Below, in pieces: positions 18,981-30,226 of a stretch of 64,000 nucleotides of DNA (position 1 is its first letter; every line of letters starts with the position of its first letter). Under the pieces are notes generated by a model. It saw nothing but the letters and a program-made list of their open reading frames with translations, had not been told where the DNA came from and searched no databases. The translations under genes were made by a program, and so were the position numbers. The DNA is taken from assembly GCA_014138725.1 (NCBI GenBank), contig JACJID010000001.1, forward strand, positions 1,240,001 to 1,304,000, written 5' to 3'. The stretch is from Kutzneria viridogrisea. GTDB taxonomy: Bacteria > Actinomycetota > Actinomycetes > Mycobacteriales > Pseudonocardiaceae.

Positions 18981-19757
18981 TCAGTCGTTGACGAGCGCCA
19001 CCACGCGGGTCCAGCCGGCCCCCGCGCGGGCGATCTTCACCGGGAAGCAGCACACGGTGAACCCGGTGGCGCCGGGCAGCGCGTCCAGATTGCTCAGTCG
19101 CTCGATCTGGCAGTACTCCCGCTCGCGGCCCACCATGTGCGATGGGAACAGCGCCGACTGGTCGCCCTCGGTGCGGAACCGGGTGATCATGTCACCGAGC
19201 GGCGGGTCCAGGCTGGCCGCGTCGGTGCCGATCACCCGGACGCCGTGGTCCAGCAGCAGTTCGGTCGCGGACCGGTCCAGGCCGACGTACTCGGAGAACG
19301 CCATCGGGGTGTCGGCCCACTGAGCGGCGCGGCTGCGCAGCAGCACGATGTCCTGCGGCTGCGGGGTGTATCCGATCCGGGCGATCTCCTTCTCCAGGTA
19401 CGCGGCGTCGGCCACGGCACCGTCCACGTTCTGCAGGTCGAGCAGCACACCCGGTCGGTAGAACCAGTCCAGCGGCACCTCGGCGATGGTCCGCGCGCGG
19501 CCGTAGGTGATGGTGGCGGCCGAGCCGTAGTGCGCGGGCGCGTCGATGTGCGTACCGGTGTGGGTGTTCAACGTGAGGTTGTCCATCACGAGCAGTTCGC
19601 CGCCGGGCAACTCGTTCGGTTCCAGGGCGAGCCCGAACTGGGCCATCTCGGTGCAGAACTCCTTGGCGTTGTCCGCCGCGCTCTGGATCTCATGCGTGAT
19701 CTGGTTTGGATCCCAGGCGTCGGCATCGATGGCTACCGACAGGTCGATGAGCTGCAT
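18981..19757 (-). CDS. Cyclase-family protein (PF04199, kynurenine-formamidase-like)
   Basis: 258-residue metal-dependent protein with the signature NTHTGTHIDAPAH (HxGTHxDxPxH). Further landmarks are MQLIDLSVAIDADAWDPNQI at the N-terminus and VRVIGTDAASLDPPLGD in the middle. GGAGG lies about 7 nt before the ATG. Members in type II PKS clusters are annotated as cyclases, while others hydrolyse amides or lactones. It may help close a later ring or open a lactone; its exact role is not readable from sequence. Confidence 0.8.
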   Translation of the reverse strand: MQLIDLSVAIDADAWDPNQITHEIQSAADNAKEFCTEMAQFGLALEPNELPGGELLVMDNLTLNTHTGTHIDAPAHYGSAATITYGRARTIAEVPLDWFYRPGVLLDLQNVDGAVADAAYLEKEIARIGYTPQPQDIVLLRSRAAQWADTPMAFSEYVGLDRSATELLLDHGVRVIGTDAASLDPPLGDMITRFRTEGDQSALFPSHMVGREREYCQIERLSNLDALPGATGFTVCCFPVKIARAGAGWTRVVALVND

Positions 19758-19902
19758 GCCCGTTCCTCCAAGGCAGTAGGACGTGGGAGATGACTGGCCC
19801 GACGTCCGTCGATTCTGCGCGCGGGTGCTCGAACGGCGCTTGAGGCGTGCGTGAAGTGGATCTCGCTCCCGCCAGGAAAGGGGACAACGTTGCGAGCCAG
19901 GC

Positions 19903-20679
19903 TCAGGGTTCGTCGAGGAACGCGCTGATCGCCCGCATCGACCGGGGATCGATCAGCGCGGTCATGTGCCCTCGGCCGGCGAGCATGACCATGCGCGCGT
20001 TCGGGATCCCGTTCGCCGTGGCCTCGACCAACTCCGGCGGAATCACCGGGTCACGGGAGCCGCCCACGAGCAGAGTGGGCGCGCTGATCTCGCCGAGCCG
20101 GTCGGTCACGTCCCAGGTCTGAAGCGCTTCGATGACCGCGGTCTCACCCTGGGCGCGCGGTGCACCCCGCCCCATCCGGTACATGCCCGCCAGAAGCAGG
20201 CGCAACGGTCCATGCGCGACAAGGCCGCTGCTGACCCACGCCGCGGAGCGCCCCTCCCGCTCCAGTTCTACACCGCGCAGCAGGTCCCGCCGCCCCCGGT
20301 CGCTGGCTCGGCTGGCAGCGACGCCGATCACCAGGCGATGCACCACCTCCGGATGGTCCATGGCCATCTGCAACGACGTGACGCCACCACCCGAGATGCC
20401 CAGTACATCGACCGGCCGGCCGAACCGTTCGTGTAGCGCGATGGCGTACCAGCCGGCCAGTTCGGCGATGGTCGTGCCGGTCGGGACGACCAGCGGCCGG
20501 TTGATCATGTGAACGGTCCGGTTCGACCCCATCGCGACCGACCGGGCCGACCGCTCCATCTCCTTGGGCACAGCCACGGACAGGTCCGCACCCGAACCAA
20601 GCCCGGGCAGGAACACCAGCGGCGGCCCGTCGCCCGCGATCACCACGGACAACCCGTTGTTCAACCGTTCGCCACGCAT
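19903..20679 (-). CDS. Alpha/beta hydrolase
   Basis: 258-residue alpha/beta hydrolase with the nucleophile elbow VLGISGGGVTSL (GxSxG), the acid in LLVGGSRDPVIPP and the His in MLAGRGHMTALI. PLVFLPGLGSG gives the oxyanion region. ATG at 20679 is preferred over the open frame to 20784 because GGAGGG precedes it. It could be an esterase, a methylesterase (RdmC-like) or an editing hydrolase that releases the PKS-bound chain. It is divergent from the carbamoyltransferase. Confidence 0.8.
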   Translation of the reverse strand: MRGERLNNGLSVVIAGDGPPLVFLPGLGSGADLSVAVPKEMERSARSVAMGSNRTVHMINRPLVVPTGTTIAELAGWYAIALHERFGRPVDVLGISGGGVTSLQMAMDHPEVVHRLVIGVAASRASDRGRRDLLRGVELEREGRSAAWVSSGLVAHGPLRLLLAGMYRMGRGAPRAQGETAVIEALQTWDVTDRLGEISAPTLLVGGSRDPVIPPELVEATANGIPNARMVMLAGRGHMTALIDPRSMRAISAFLDEP

Positions 20680-20813
20680 CTCAAGCCCTCCGAACTCCAC
20701 TCGCCTGCCACTGCCCTCGATCTTGGCAGGGTTCGCCGCGTTCCGCTGGTTCTCGACCCGATCCCCATCCGCCGCGCGGAGCATGGTGCGGCACGAGCCA
20801 CTGGAGGAGCGTC

Positions 20814-22586
20814 ATGATCGTACTGGGCTACAACGGTTTCTCCCGCGTGACCGAACTGCTCGGGAAGATCGTGGGCCATGGGACGGAGGGGATTGACCGG
20901 CACCAGTTCCTCGGCCACGACGCCGGCGCGGCGGTTTTCGTGGACGGGGTGTTGGTCGCCGCGGTCGAGGAGGAGCGGCTGAACCGGAGGAGGAAGACAA
21001 CCGCCTTCCCGATCAACGCGATCACGTGGTGCCTGCGCGAGGCCGGGCTGACCTACACCGAGGTCGACCGGTTCGCCTTCAGCTGGTGCTTCACCAACGA
21101 CTTCGCCGACCGGGCCATCAGCGGCATCGCCTCGGCGTATCTGCCGGCCGAGCAGAAGATCAAGGCCATCGCCGACTTCGGGGACCTGTATACCGGGGCG
21201 TTGAGCCGGACGGCGCTGATCGAGGACTTCGCCCGGAACACCGGGTTCACCCCACCGAGCGGCAAGTACGTGGTTGTCCCGCACCATCGCGCGCATCTGG
21301 CCTGCGGTCGGGCTTTGGCCGGATTCGGCGACACCGCCTTCTACGTCAGCGACGGCCAGGCCGAGGAGCACAGCGCGATCGCCGGCGAGATCCGCGGCGG
21401 CAGGGTCCGGGTCCTCGACCAGTTCACCGTCGGCGGGGCCCACTCGATCGGGCTGCTGTTCGCCGAGATCACCCGCTACCTTGGCTTCGTCCCCAACAAC
21501 GACGAGTACAAGGTGATGGGTCTGGCCGGATTCGGCACGCCGCCTGAGCACAACCCGCTCCTGGACAAGGTCGTCGCCTTGGCGCAGGGCGGCCGTTATT
21601 CGCTGGCACCCGCGAACGGGGACCGGCCGGGCCGGTATGAGGCGTTGCTCGACGCGACCTTTGACGGCGACCGGGTGTCCCGGGGCGATTTCGACTTCCA
21701 GGTCAGGGTGGCCGCGGCGGCCCAGGACATGATCGAACGTGTGACCGCGCACCAGCTCACGGCGTTGAGCGAGGTCACCGGCCTGCGTTCGCTCATCTTC
21801 GAAGGCGGCCTCGCGCTGAACTGCGTGAACAACACCAAGCTGCTCGAGGACCTGCCGTTCGACCGGGTCGAGGTCAGCTTCGGCGCGAGCGACCCTGGCG
21901 TGTCCATCGGCGCCGCCGCGCACGTCGCGGACGCGTCGATCGCGGACGTGTCTCCCTACCTCGGCCCGGAGTACGAGGCCGAGGCCATCCGCGCGGCCCT
22001 CGACGAGCACGCCACCGCCGTGACGTGGCGCGAGCTACCGTTCGACCAACTCGTGGCCGAGACGGCTGCACTGCTGACGGACAAGAACGTCATCGGCTGG
22101 TTCCAGGGCCGTGCCGAGTACGGCCCGAGGGCGCTGGGCAACCGCAGCATCCTCGCGAACCCGTCCTTCCCGGACATGAAGGACGTCATCAACAATCGGG
22201 TCAAGCACCGCGAGCCGTTCCGCCCGTTCGCCCCTGTCGTGCTTGAGGAAGACGCGCCGCGCGTGTTCGACCTGGGGAAGAAGACGCGGTCGCCGTACAT
22301 GACCTTCGTGTTCCCGGTCCGGCCCGAATTCCGGGACAAGATCGTGGCGGCCACCCACGTGGACGGCACATCCCGGATCCAGACGATCACCGACGAGGGC
22401 AACCCCCGGCTGGCCGCGCTGCTGCGTGACTTCACCGCCCGCACCTCGGTTCCGTGCCTGGTGAACACCTCCTTCAACGTCGCGGGCGAACCGATCGTCT
22501 GCTCACCCGCCGACGCCGTGGCCTGCTTCCTCGGCACGGACATCGACCACCTGGTGATCGGCGACTTCCTCGTGTCGAAACGCTGA
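20814..22586 (+). CDS. O-carbamoyltransferase (NodU/CmcH/TobZ family)
   Basis: 590-residue carbamoyltransferase that makes carbamoyl-AMP from carbamoyl phosphate and ATP and transfers the carbamoyl group to a hydroxyl, usually on a sugar. The N-terminal Kae1-like domain shows FLGHDAGAAVFVDGVLVAAV, EEERLNRRRKT and VVVPHHRAHLACG (metal-binding His residues). The C-terminal YrdC-like part shows GWFQGRAEYGPRALGNRSIL and NTSFNVAGEPIVCSPADAV. GGAGG lies 8 nt before ATG 20814. The family length is normal. It implies a carbamate on the final glycoside. Confidence 0.92.
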   Translation: MIVLGYNGFSRVTELLGKIVGHGTEGIDRHQFLGHDAGAAVFVDGVLVAAVEEERLNRRRKTTAFPINAITWCLREAGLTYTEVDRFAFSWCFTNDFADRAISGIASAYLPAEQKIKAIADFGDLYTGALSRTALIEDFARNTGFTPPSGKYVVVPHHRAHLACGRALAGFGDTAFYVSDGQAEEHSAIAGEIRGGRVRVLDQFTVGGAHSIGLLFAEITRYLGFVPNNDEYKVMGLAGFGTPPEHNPLLDKVVALAQGGRYSLAPANGDRPGRYEALLDATFDGDRVSRGDFDFQVRVAAAAQDMIERVTAHQLTALSEVTGLRSLIFEGGLALNCVNNTKLLEDLPFDRVEVSFGASDPGVSIGAAAHVADASIADVSPYLGPEYEAEAIRAALDEHATAVTWRELPFDQLVAETAALLTDKNVIGWFQGRAEYGPRALGNRSILANPSFPDMKDVINNRVKHREPFRPFAPVVLEEDAPRVFDLGKKTRSPYMTFVFPVRPEFRDKIVAATHVDGTSRIQTITDEGNPRLAALLRDFTARTSVPCLVNTSFNVAGEPIVCSPADAVACFLGTDIDHLVIGDFLVSKR

Positions 22587-22615
22587 AACGGCGTGTCCTG
22601 AAGGGGCCGTTTCAG
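22583..22615 (+). terminator. Hairpin after the carbamoyltransferase
   Basis: 10-bp inverted repeat (22583-22592 with 22606-22615) overlapping the stop codon, with a 13-nt loop. It marks the apparent right end of the biosynthetic genes. Confidence 0.65.
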
Positions 22616-22734
22616 ACGTGCAATGGGTCTGGCTCGCGGGAACACCGACCCGACGACGGGAGTGTTCCCGATCGCTGGGCTCGGCGCCGCGCAGTGTGGT
22701 CCATTGACCAGGGGCACCACCTGGTGGGTGTTGG

Positions 22735-22977
22735 TCAGTGTCGGAGGGGGAGCCAGGGTGGTGGGGTGAATCTCGGTCGCCCATCCAGGATGGCGACTGT
22801 CCACTCACCGGCGTGGATCATGCGATGGTGCAGGCGGCACAGCAGCACGAGATTGTGGAGCGCGGTCTTGCCCAGTCTTGACCACGCGCGCACGTGGTGC
22901 GCGTCGCACCACCGGGCCGGTCGCCCGCAGCCCGGAAACGTGCACCCTGTGCGTGCCGAAAACTGCGTCCACGCAGG
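22735..22977 (-). pseudogene. Truncated HNH endonuclease (DUF222/HNH) C-terminus
   Basis: The minus frame gives TGCTFPGCGRPARWCDAHHV, then RAWSRLGKTALHNLVLLCRL and HHRMIHAGEWTV, ending in a stop at 22735. This is the C-terminal HNH module of the abundant actinobacterial DUF222-HNH proteins, with both zinc Cys pairs and the DAHH core. Everything upstream of the HNH module (several hundred residues in intact members) is missing, replaced by transposase sequence from about 22978. The break is probably due to IS insertion and later deletion. Confidence 0.8.
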
Positions 22978-23694
22978 TCAAGCGGCATGTCGATACTCGT
23001 GGATGACTCCGCCGAGACGGTCCAGTCGGCGTACGGTGAGGTGTTCGATCTGGTCGGGCTCAAGGGGCAGGGGTCGGGCTCGCAAGGGTGTCGCGGCGGC
23101 GAGTGAGCGGTGGGTTCGGTGCTGGTTGTAGTGCCGCTCGTACCCGCGAAGCGCGTGCCGTAGGTGGGTGTGGTTCCAGATCAGCGTGCGGTCCAGGAGT
23201 TCAGCGCGGAGTGTCTTGACCCAGCGTTCGGTGATCGTGTTCATGCGGGGCATCCGGACACCGGTCAGCACCGTGGCGATCCCTGCGGCGTTGAGGATCT
23301 CATCGATCAGCGCGGGGTATTTGGCGTCGTGGTCGCGGATGAGGAACCTGACCCGTGCGAGGCTGCCGGCATCCTCGAGATCCATGAGCAGGTTGCGGAT
23401 CGCCTGCGTCACCCAGGTGTGGGTGGGGTGTGCGGTGGTGCCGAGAATACGAACACGCCGGCCAGCGTGGTGAAGGGCGGCGAGGATGTACTGGCGCTGC
23501 CCGGTCAGGGTGACGGTCTCGATGAAGTCCATGGCCAAGATCGCGTTGGCCTGGGACCGGATGAAGGACGCCCACGTGATGGTTGCCCGGTGCGGGGCCG
23601 GGTCAATGCCACCGGTCTTGAGGATCTCCCACACAGTGGATGGGGCAATCGTGATGGCCAGGAGGGCGAGTTCGCCGTGGATGCGTCGATAGCC
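22978..23694 (-). pseudogene. IS transposase fragment A (C-terminal integrase core)
   Basis: DDE integrase-core (rve) domain with acidic residues in MDFIETV, RDHDAKY and TERWVKTLRAE. The reading frame runs without stop up to 23694 (GYRRIHGELALLAITIAPST) and is cut off exactly where the terminal repeat of the intact IS begins. The N-terminal helix-turn-helix part is absent. It is a different transposase from fragment C at 24887-25420: both contain the RIxGEL...ST homologous stretch, so they cannot be two halves of one gene. Confidence 0.85.
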
Positions 23695-23722
23695 TGTGGG
23701 GCTCGAAAAGTCGTCGCTGCAG
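23695..23722 (+). repeat. IS left terminal inverted repeat
   Basis: Begins TGTGGGGCTCG and pairs imperfectly with 24859-24886. It ends two bases before the transposase stop codon. Confidence 0.8.
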
Positions 23723-23723
23723 C

Positions 23724-25426
<1,703 letters not shown>

Positions 25427-25572
25427 TCAAATGCGGCATATCAGCCGGCCAAGGCTACTGACCGGATTCTCGACCAGGACAGGCAACCTGTCACCACACC
25501 GAGCCCACGCCGGCGTCTCGGCGATGCATGCGCGGTCAACCCGTTATCGCAAGCCCTCACACAGCAGTCTCA

Positions 25573-26685
25573 CTATCGAACTTGACGCTCGACGGTCTCG
25601 ATAATTCGACCCCACAGCTTCTGAAAAAATTCTTCTTTAGATATGACCTGATCAGATCCCCCGACGTTCGAGAGTAGCGACAGGTTGAACACCTTCACAG
25701 CCGAACACTGCGCTTCTAGGTTGTAGACCGCCTCTAGCCAGGCGTTGTAACCGCTGCCGCCGTTGAAGCTGAACGTCAGTTGGTCACCACGGCCCAGCCC
25801 CCTTCCAAACATAATGTCGAGCGCGTAGACAGTCCTTCCCAAGCGTTCAACGCGCAGCGTAATCCGCTCATCCGTTCGCCGCACCGATGTCGGAAAACCC
25901 GATTTGGCGAGCTGGTCGCCAGCATCTCGAAGACTGGTCGCCAGGTACTCGTAGACGTTCTGAAGCTCCTGGAACTTACTGAAGGTCTCGGGCTGCACCT
26001 TGGGCAGCCGAACCTGCAGGGCTTCTTTCACTGCCTGCCCGGCGTCGTACGGCTCCTGTCCCGATCGGCGCTGCGCACGTTGCTCCTTCAACAAATCAGC
26101 CCTGTCGGCCGGTACGCCGAAAGCCGGACCATCCTTCCGGGGTCCGCTGCCGGGCTGGTACCGGGGCAGGTCGGGCCGGATCTTCTTTTCAGCCTGCACA
26201 TGCAACGGTTCGGCGAGCAACCGGCGCAGCAACGTCTCGACACCGGCCAGATCGATGCTGGTGACTTTGAACCACGCGACACGGTGCAGTTCGTTCGGGA
26301 TGAGCGCGTCCGACTCCCCTGGCAGCAGCACGATCACGGCCTTGCGCTGAAACTCCTGCTGATCGCGGTCGAAGATGCCTTTCAGCGCGTCCATCTCCCG
26401 AACCGCACCGGCGCCCTCGTCCGGCCGGTTCTCTCCCTTCCAACGCTCCCAGAAGGCCTTGCTGCTGATCATCAGGACGGTGCCGGCCGCCTCGACGGCA
26501 CGCGGACCGTACTCCGTCCAGTTCATCCCGGCATCTGTGTAGTGGAACAGGTCTGCGTCGACGTGGACGTAGTTCCCGAGCAGGTGCGCGAAGTCGTACA
26601 CCATCGTCTTCCACGCCTTCGTCTGTTCGGCGGACGCCCGGTAGTCGGCGTGCGCCCACGTGATAAACACCGGCAGCTGGTCCAT
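25573..26685 (-). CDS. SEFIR-domain protein
   Basis: 370-residue protein. The N-terminal SEFIR (TIR-related) domain spans about residues 1-160: LPVFITWAHADYRASAEQTK, VYDFAHLLGNYVHVDADLFH, GPRAVEAAGTVLMISSKAFW, and a later FQRKAVIVLLPG strand. The rest is a region of unknown fold containing YDAGQAVKEAL and a beta-rich end (RITLRVERLGRTVYALDIMF, QLTFSFNGG). ATG at 26685 is chosen because AGGAAG precedes it and the SEFIR strand starts at once. It lies 10 bp after the stop of the large STAND gene, so it is co-transcribed with it. SEFIR domains work as homotypic adaptors or effectors in conflict systems; here it is probably the partner of the STAND and TIR proteins. Confidence 0.78.
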   Translation of the reverse strand: MDQLPVFITWAHADYRASAEQTKAWKTMVYDFAHLLGNYVHVDADLFHYTDAGMNWTEYGPRAVEAAGTVLMISSKAFWERWKGENRPDEGAGAVREMDALKGIFDRDQQEFQRKAVIVLLPGESDALIPNELHRVAWFKVTSIDLAGVETLLRRLLAEPLHVQAEKKIRPDLPRYQPGSGPRKDGPAFGVPADRADLLKEQRAQRRSGQEPYDAGQAVKEALQVRLPKVQPETFSKFQELQNVYEYLATSLRDAGDQLAKSGFPTSVRRTDERITLRVERLGRTVYALDIMFGRGLGRGDQLTFSFNGGSGYNAWLEAVYNLEAQCSAVKVFNLSLLSNVGGSDQVISKEEFFQKLWGRIIETVERQVR

Positions 26686-26695
26686 GTCTCGCTTC

Positions 26696-29600
26696 CTACG
26701 TCCAAAGTGGATCAGTGAGCACCGTTCGCAACTGCTCGGTGTCACCGACGGCAACGGCCGCGGTCGCCTTCCGCAGCAGGGTCCACGGGTGATATCGGCC
26801 GTACAGCGCCGCGCTTCCCGACGCGGCTTCCCGAAGGGAGATCTCCGCGTCCGGCAGCTTCGCGAGAGCAGCCAGCCTGCCCGCGTTGGCCTGCCAGCAG
26901 AGCCGTTCGCCCGCGTCCAGATCTACGACTTCGTCTGCGAGCAGGTGTGTGAGTCTGCCCGCCTCCCAGCCAGGTCGTGCCGGATCCACAGGTGGCTGGC
27001 CATGCCTCGCCAGATCAGCGTCGAAACCGCCGGCCTCCACGCCGCTCAAGGAATCGAGGCTGTCGAGCAGCGGCCGAATCGCGCTGGCCCGCAACGGCCG
27101 GCCTGTAATGTTGGAGCGCAGGAGCGCCTGCCGTGCGCGGGCGAGCAAGGTGGTCGGGTGTGCGGCGCCGACGGCGGCTTCGCGCACGCGCACGGCGCGC
27201 GCCGCCGCGCGAACGTCGTTCTCGTCCGATTCATCGCTACCAGCCAGTGCCCACGCTGTGTGGAAGTCCAGTGCGAGAGCGGCGTGCACGCCTCGATCTC
27301 CGAAGGTCGCCGCGAGCTCCTGGGCCAGTTTTCGAGCTGTGGCAGGCGGAAGAGCGGCCACACCCGTGAGCCACGCCGACTGCACTCGGCGCAGGGGAAT
27401 CCACACCGACTCCGTCCCGTCGTCGTTCGCCGGGGTGAGTCGGAGGTCGGCGAGCACCGCGTCGTTGGCGGCCGTGAACTCGCCGCGGAAGACCTGCAGA
27501 TCGGTGAGCATCATTCGGCGGATCATCGTCTCGCGGTCGTCCTCGCCGAGCCGGTCCGCTGCGGTTTTCCAGCTGCCGTGCACCAGCTCGAACCCTTCAC
27601 CGGTGAAGCCCAGGTCGTAGGCGACCAATCCCAGGTTGCACTGCTGGATCAGGACGCTGCTGTGCTGAGGCGAGTGCCGGTCCAGGAGGAAGTCGAGCCC
27701 GCGACGGAGGCGTTCATGCGCGGCGCGAAGAAGCCAGGTGAGGTGCTCCGTTCTGGCGACGTTGTTCCCGATACTGTGTTGGACGCTGGGATCGGAGTGA
27801 TCGAGCGAGGTCTCCAGGGCACGAGTGAACTCGGTCCTCGCGTCGACGTAGTGTCCGTTCTCCATGAGCACGAGTGCCCGGTCGCTGACGAGCTCGGTGT
27901 ACTTGCCGTCGTTCTCTCCGTCCGGAAAGGACAGTTGCAACCGCAGCCCGGCGTCGAAGATCCGCAACGCCTCCTGGCGCCGCGGGCCCAGCGACACCAG
28001 GAAACCGAGATTGTCGAGGATCTCGACGCGCACGCGCTCACGCCATGGGACCTCGTCCGCAGTTGCGGGAGCGGGGCCTGGCGCTCGTCGCGGCATGATC
28101 TCCAGAGCGCGGCGGCCGTACGCCTCGGCAGCGGGTAGATCCACGTCGGAGATCAGGATCGAGTTCTCGTTGAGCCAGCGCGCCACCGACTGACTGCGCA
28201 GCCCGCGGACGACCTGGCCCAGCTCCGCGGCGGGCACGATCTCCGCCGGGTCGAGGTCGGTAAACGTGTCTGATACATCGCCGGACCAGTCACGTACCGC
28301 AGCGGCCGCCGCCTTATCGCCGTGCAGGGCGATTCCGAGCAGACGCGCCCGATACGCACCGCGTGCGTTTCCGCGCTCGTGGAGGTAGGCGGCGGGAAGC
28401 CACAGCGCGCGATTCGCGTACCGCTGTGCGCGATCCGCGGAGAGCAGGCGCGGATCGCGTTCGCGTTCACGCTGGACGATCCGGGACGCCGCGACCGCGG
28501 CACCGCTCAGCCCCAGTACGCGGGACCACTGGGTCGTGTCGTCGACGTCAAGTTCGCGGATCAGGTCGCCCGCCGCCGCGCCGACTCCCAGCGCGGCGTG
28601 CCCGACGTCGAACTCGGGATCGTCTCTGACCAGTTCGGCGAGCAGCGGGTGCACGAGCAGCGTTTCCTCGTCGGCACCTGTGCGAACCAGACCCTGGGCA
28701 CGCAGTTCGGTGACGGCGGCGTCACGTCGCGCCGTGTCCCTGCACAACAGGGTGACCTCGTCATCGGGATCTTCGCGGAGCCCGGCGAGGAGTTCGGCGG
28801 GCACCGCGCCTTTGCCCGCGCACGAAAGAATCTGCAACACGGCCAGCGCGTCGGCACGGCGTTCTCGCAGCAATTCGATACGCACCTGCCAGGCCGAATG
28901 CAGCGCGGAAACCCTCTCGTGATGACGTTCCAACCACCCACGCAGAGAGATCCCGTCCACGACGGCGGCAGCGGCCTGTTCCAGTGCGAACGGATGGCCG
29001 CTCACTCTCTCTGCAACGGCGCGTGCCAGATCTTCATCCTCTGCACCGGTGCGCGCCAGCAGGTAGTCGACGGACTCACCAACGGTCAGCGGATCCAGCT
29101 CCACGACGTGGGCGGCCGACCTCCAGCGCGCCGACTGAGAGGTGACGAGCACGTGCAGCCCCGGCCTCGACGGCAGCGACGTGGCGAACAGCGCGGGCTC
29201 AGGGGCGTCGTCCACCACGATCAGGGCTGGGCCGCGCTCAACCAGCGCGTCGAAGACGTGCGCGGGGTCATCCTCCGTCATGCCGAGCCGTTCGGCGAGC
29301 AGTGCGACGGACGTCCGCCACGCGGTGGCGTCGTCGGCGGTGAGCCAGCCGACGACGCGGTAGTTCTCCTCCAGCAGGTGGCACAGCCGGACGGCCAGCG
29401 CGGACTTGCCCATGCCCGATGTGGCGACGATCGCCGCGCGTACCGCACCGTGGGTGTCGGCGAAGCGCGCTACTAGGCCTTCCACCACGGATCGTCGCGT
29501 CACGTTCTCGGCGGGACTGCCCAGCTGTGGCACTACGAACACGCGCTCGACCTGGCGTGTCTCCTCGCGGGCCACGGCGGAGAGGTCGGCGGGGCGAGGC

Positions 29601-30226
29601 CACTCCCGAACGATCTCGTCGGCCAGCCGGCTGACCTGGGCGGTCTGGTCCGGCTGACCCGGCCGGACCCTAAGGTAATCCTCGAATTCTACCGGCCGCG
29701 GAATCCACATGCGGCGGAACTTCGTATGCAGAAGGCGACGCTGGTGATCAGTGGAAGCGTTACCGTTGAGAACACTGAGAACTCGCTGCGCTGACAATCT
29801 TCGATCCGCACGCAATATAGCGCCGACGAATTCATCGACCGTTTCCGTGGTACGTGCCGTACGCACCAACAAACGCAGTGCTTTGATCATGGAGCTAGGC
29901 GCGTCCGAAGGCCCTTCGCCCACCACGACCAGCACGGTCGCCACGTCCAGCGGCGCGGATTCCATCAGCTCGGCGAGCGCGTCGTCATCCACTTCCGCAG
30001 GAAGGATGCGCACGTCGAGCCGGCGAGGACCCGGTTTGCCGCCGGCGACATCGATGCGGACCGACGTGCCTGCGCCCGCCGGTTCGACACACAGCCGGGC
30101 CACCGACCCGGCGAGGCCAAGGACCGGGTGGCCCGTGACGAGGCTGGTGAGCGCCGTGCGCACAACGCCCAACGCGGGTCCTGGCAGCTGACCGTGCTTG
30201 GCTTTCGCGCCTTTCATCGAGGTCAA
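26696..30226 (-). CDS. Large STAND NTPase with C-terminal repeats and unclassified N-terminal domain
   Basis: 1,176-residue protein. Residues 1-230 form a domain I do not recognise (LPGPALGVVRTALTSLVTGH at the start, KFRRMWIPRPVEFEDYLRVR near its end). An NB-ARC-type NTPase follows with P-loop IVATSGMGKSALAVR near 268 and Walker B PALIVVDDA near 335, then a winged-helix region (LLVHPLLAELVRDDPEFDVG). The long alpha-helical C-terminus looks TPR-like (QEALRIFDAGLRLQLSFPDG, YVDARTEFTRALETSLDHSD). TTG at 30226 has GAAAGGG at proper spacing and overlaps the upstream stop (TTGA); ATG at 30217 is the alternative. The layout is that of a regulated switch in which repeats sense a trigger. Confidence 0.75.
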   Translation of the reverse strand: MTSMKGAKAKHGQLPGPALGVVRTALTSLVTGHPVLGLAGSVARLCVEPAGAGTSVRIDVAGGKPGPRRLDVRILPAEVDDDALAELMESAPLDVATVLVVVGEGPSDAPSSMIKALRLLVRTARTTETVDEFVGAILRADRRLSAQRVLSVLNGNASTDHQRRLLHTKFRRMWIPRPVEFEDYLRVRPGQPDQTAQVSRLADEIVREWPRPADLSAVAREETRQVERVFVVPQLGSPAENVTRRSVVEGLVARFADTHGAVRAAIVATSGMGKSALAVRLCHLLEENYRVVGWLTADDATAWRTSVALLAERLGMTEDDPAHVFDALVERGPALIVVDDAPEPALFATSLPSRPGLHVLVTSQSARWRSAAHVVELDPLTVGESVDYLLARTGAEDEDLARAVAERVSGHPFALEQAAAAVVDGISLRGWLERHHERVSALHSAWQVRIELLRERRADALAVLQILSCAGKGAVPAELLAGLREDPDDEVTLLCRDTARRDAAVTELRAQGLVRTGADEETLLVHPLLAELVRDDPEFDVGHAALGVGAAAGDLIRELDVDDTTQWSRVLGLSGAAVAASRIVQRERERDPRLLSADRAQRYANRALWLPAAYLHERGNARGAYRARLLGIALHGDKAAAAAVRDWSGDVSDTFTDLDPAEIVPAAELGQVVRGLRSQSVARWLNENSILISDVDLPAAEAYGRRALEIMPRRAPGPAPATADEVPWRERVRVEILDNLGFLVSLGPRRQEALRIFDAGLRLQLSFPDGENDGKYTELVSDRALVLMENGHYVDARTEFTRALETSLDHSDPSVQHSIGNNVARTEHLTWLLRAAHERLRRGLDFLLDRHSPQHSSVLIQQCNLGLVAYDLGFTGEGFELVHGSWKTAADRLGEDDRETMIRRMMLTDLQVFRGEFTAANDAVLADLRLTPANDDGTESVWIPLRRVQSAWLTGVAALPPATARKLAQELAATFGDRGVHAALALDFHTAWALAGSDESDENDVRAAARAVRVREAAVGAAHPTTLLARARQALLRSNITGRPLRASAIRPLLDSLDSLSGVEAGGFDADLARHGQPPVDPARPGWEAGRLTHLLADEVVDLDAGERLCWQANAGRLAALAKLPDAEISLREAASGSAALYGRYHPWTLLRKATAAVAVGDTEQLRTVLTDPLWT

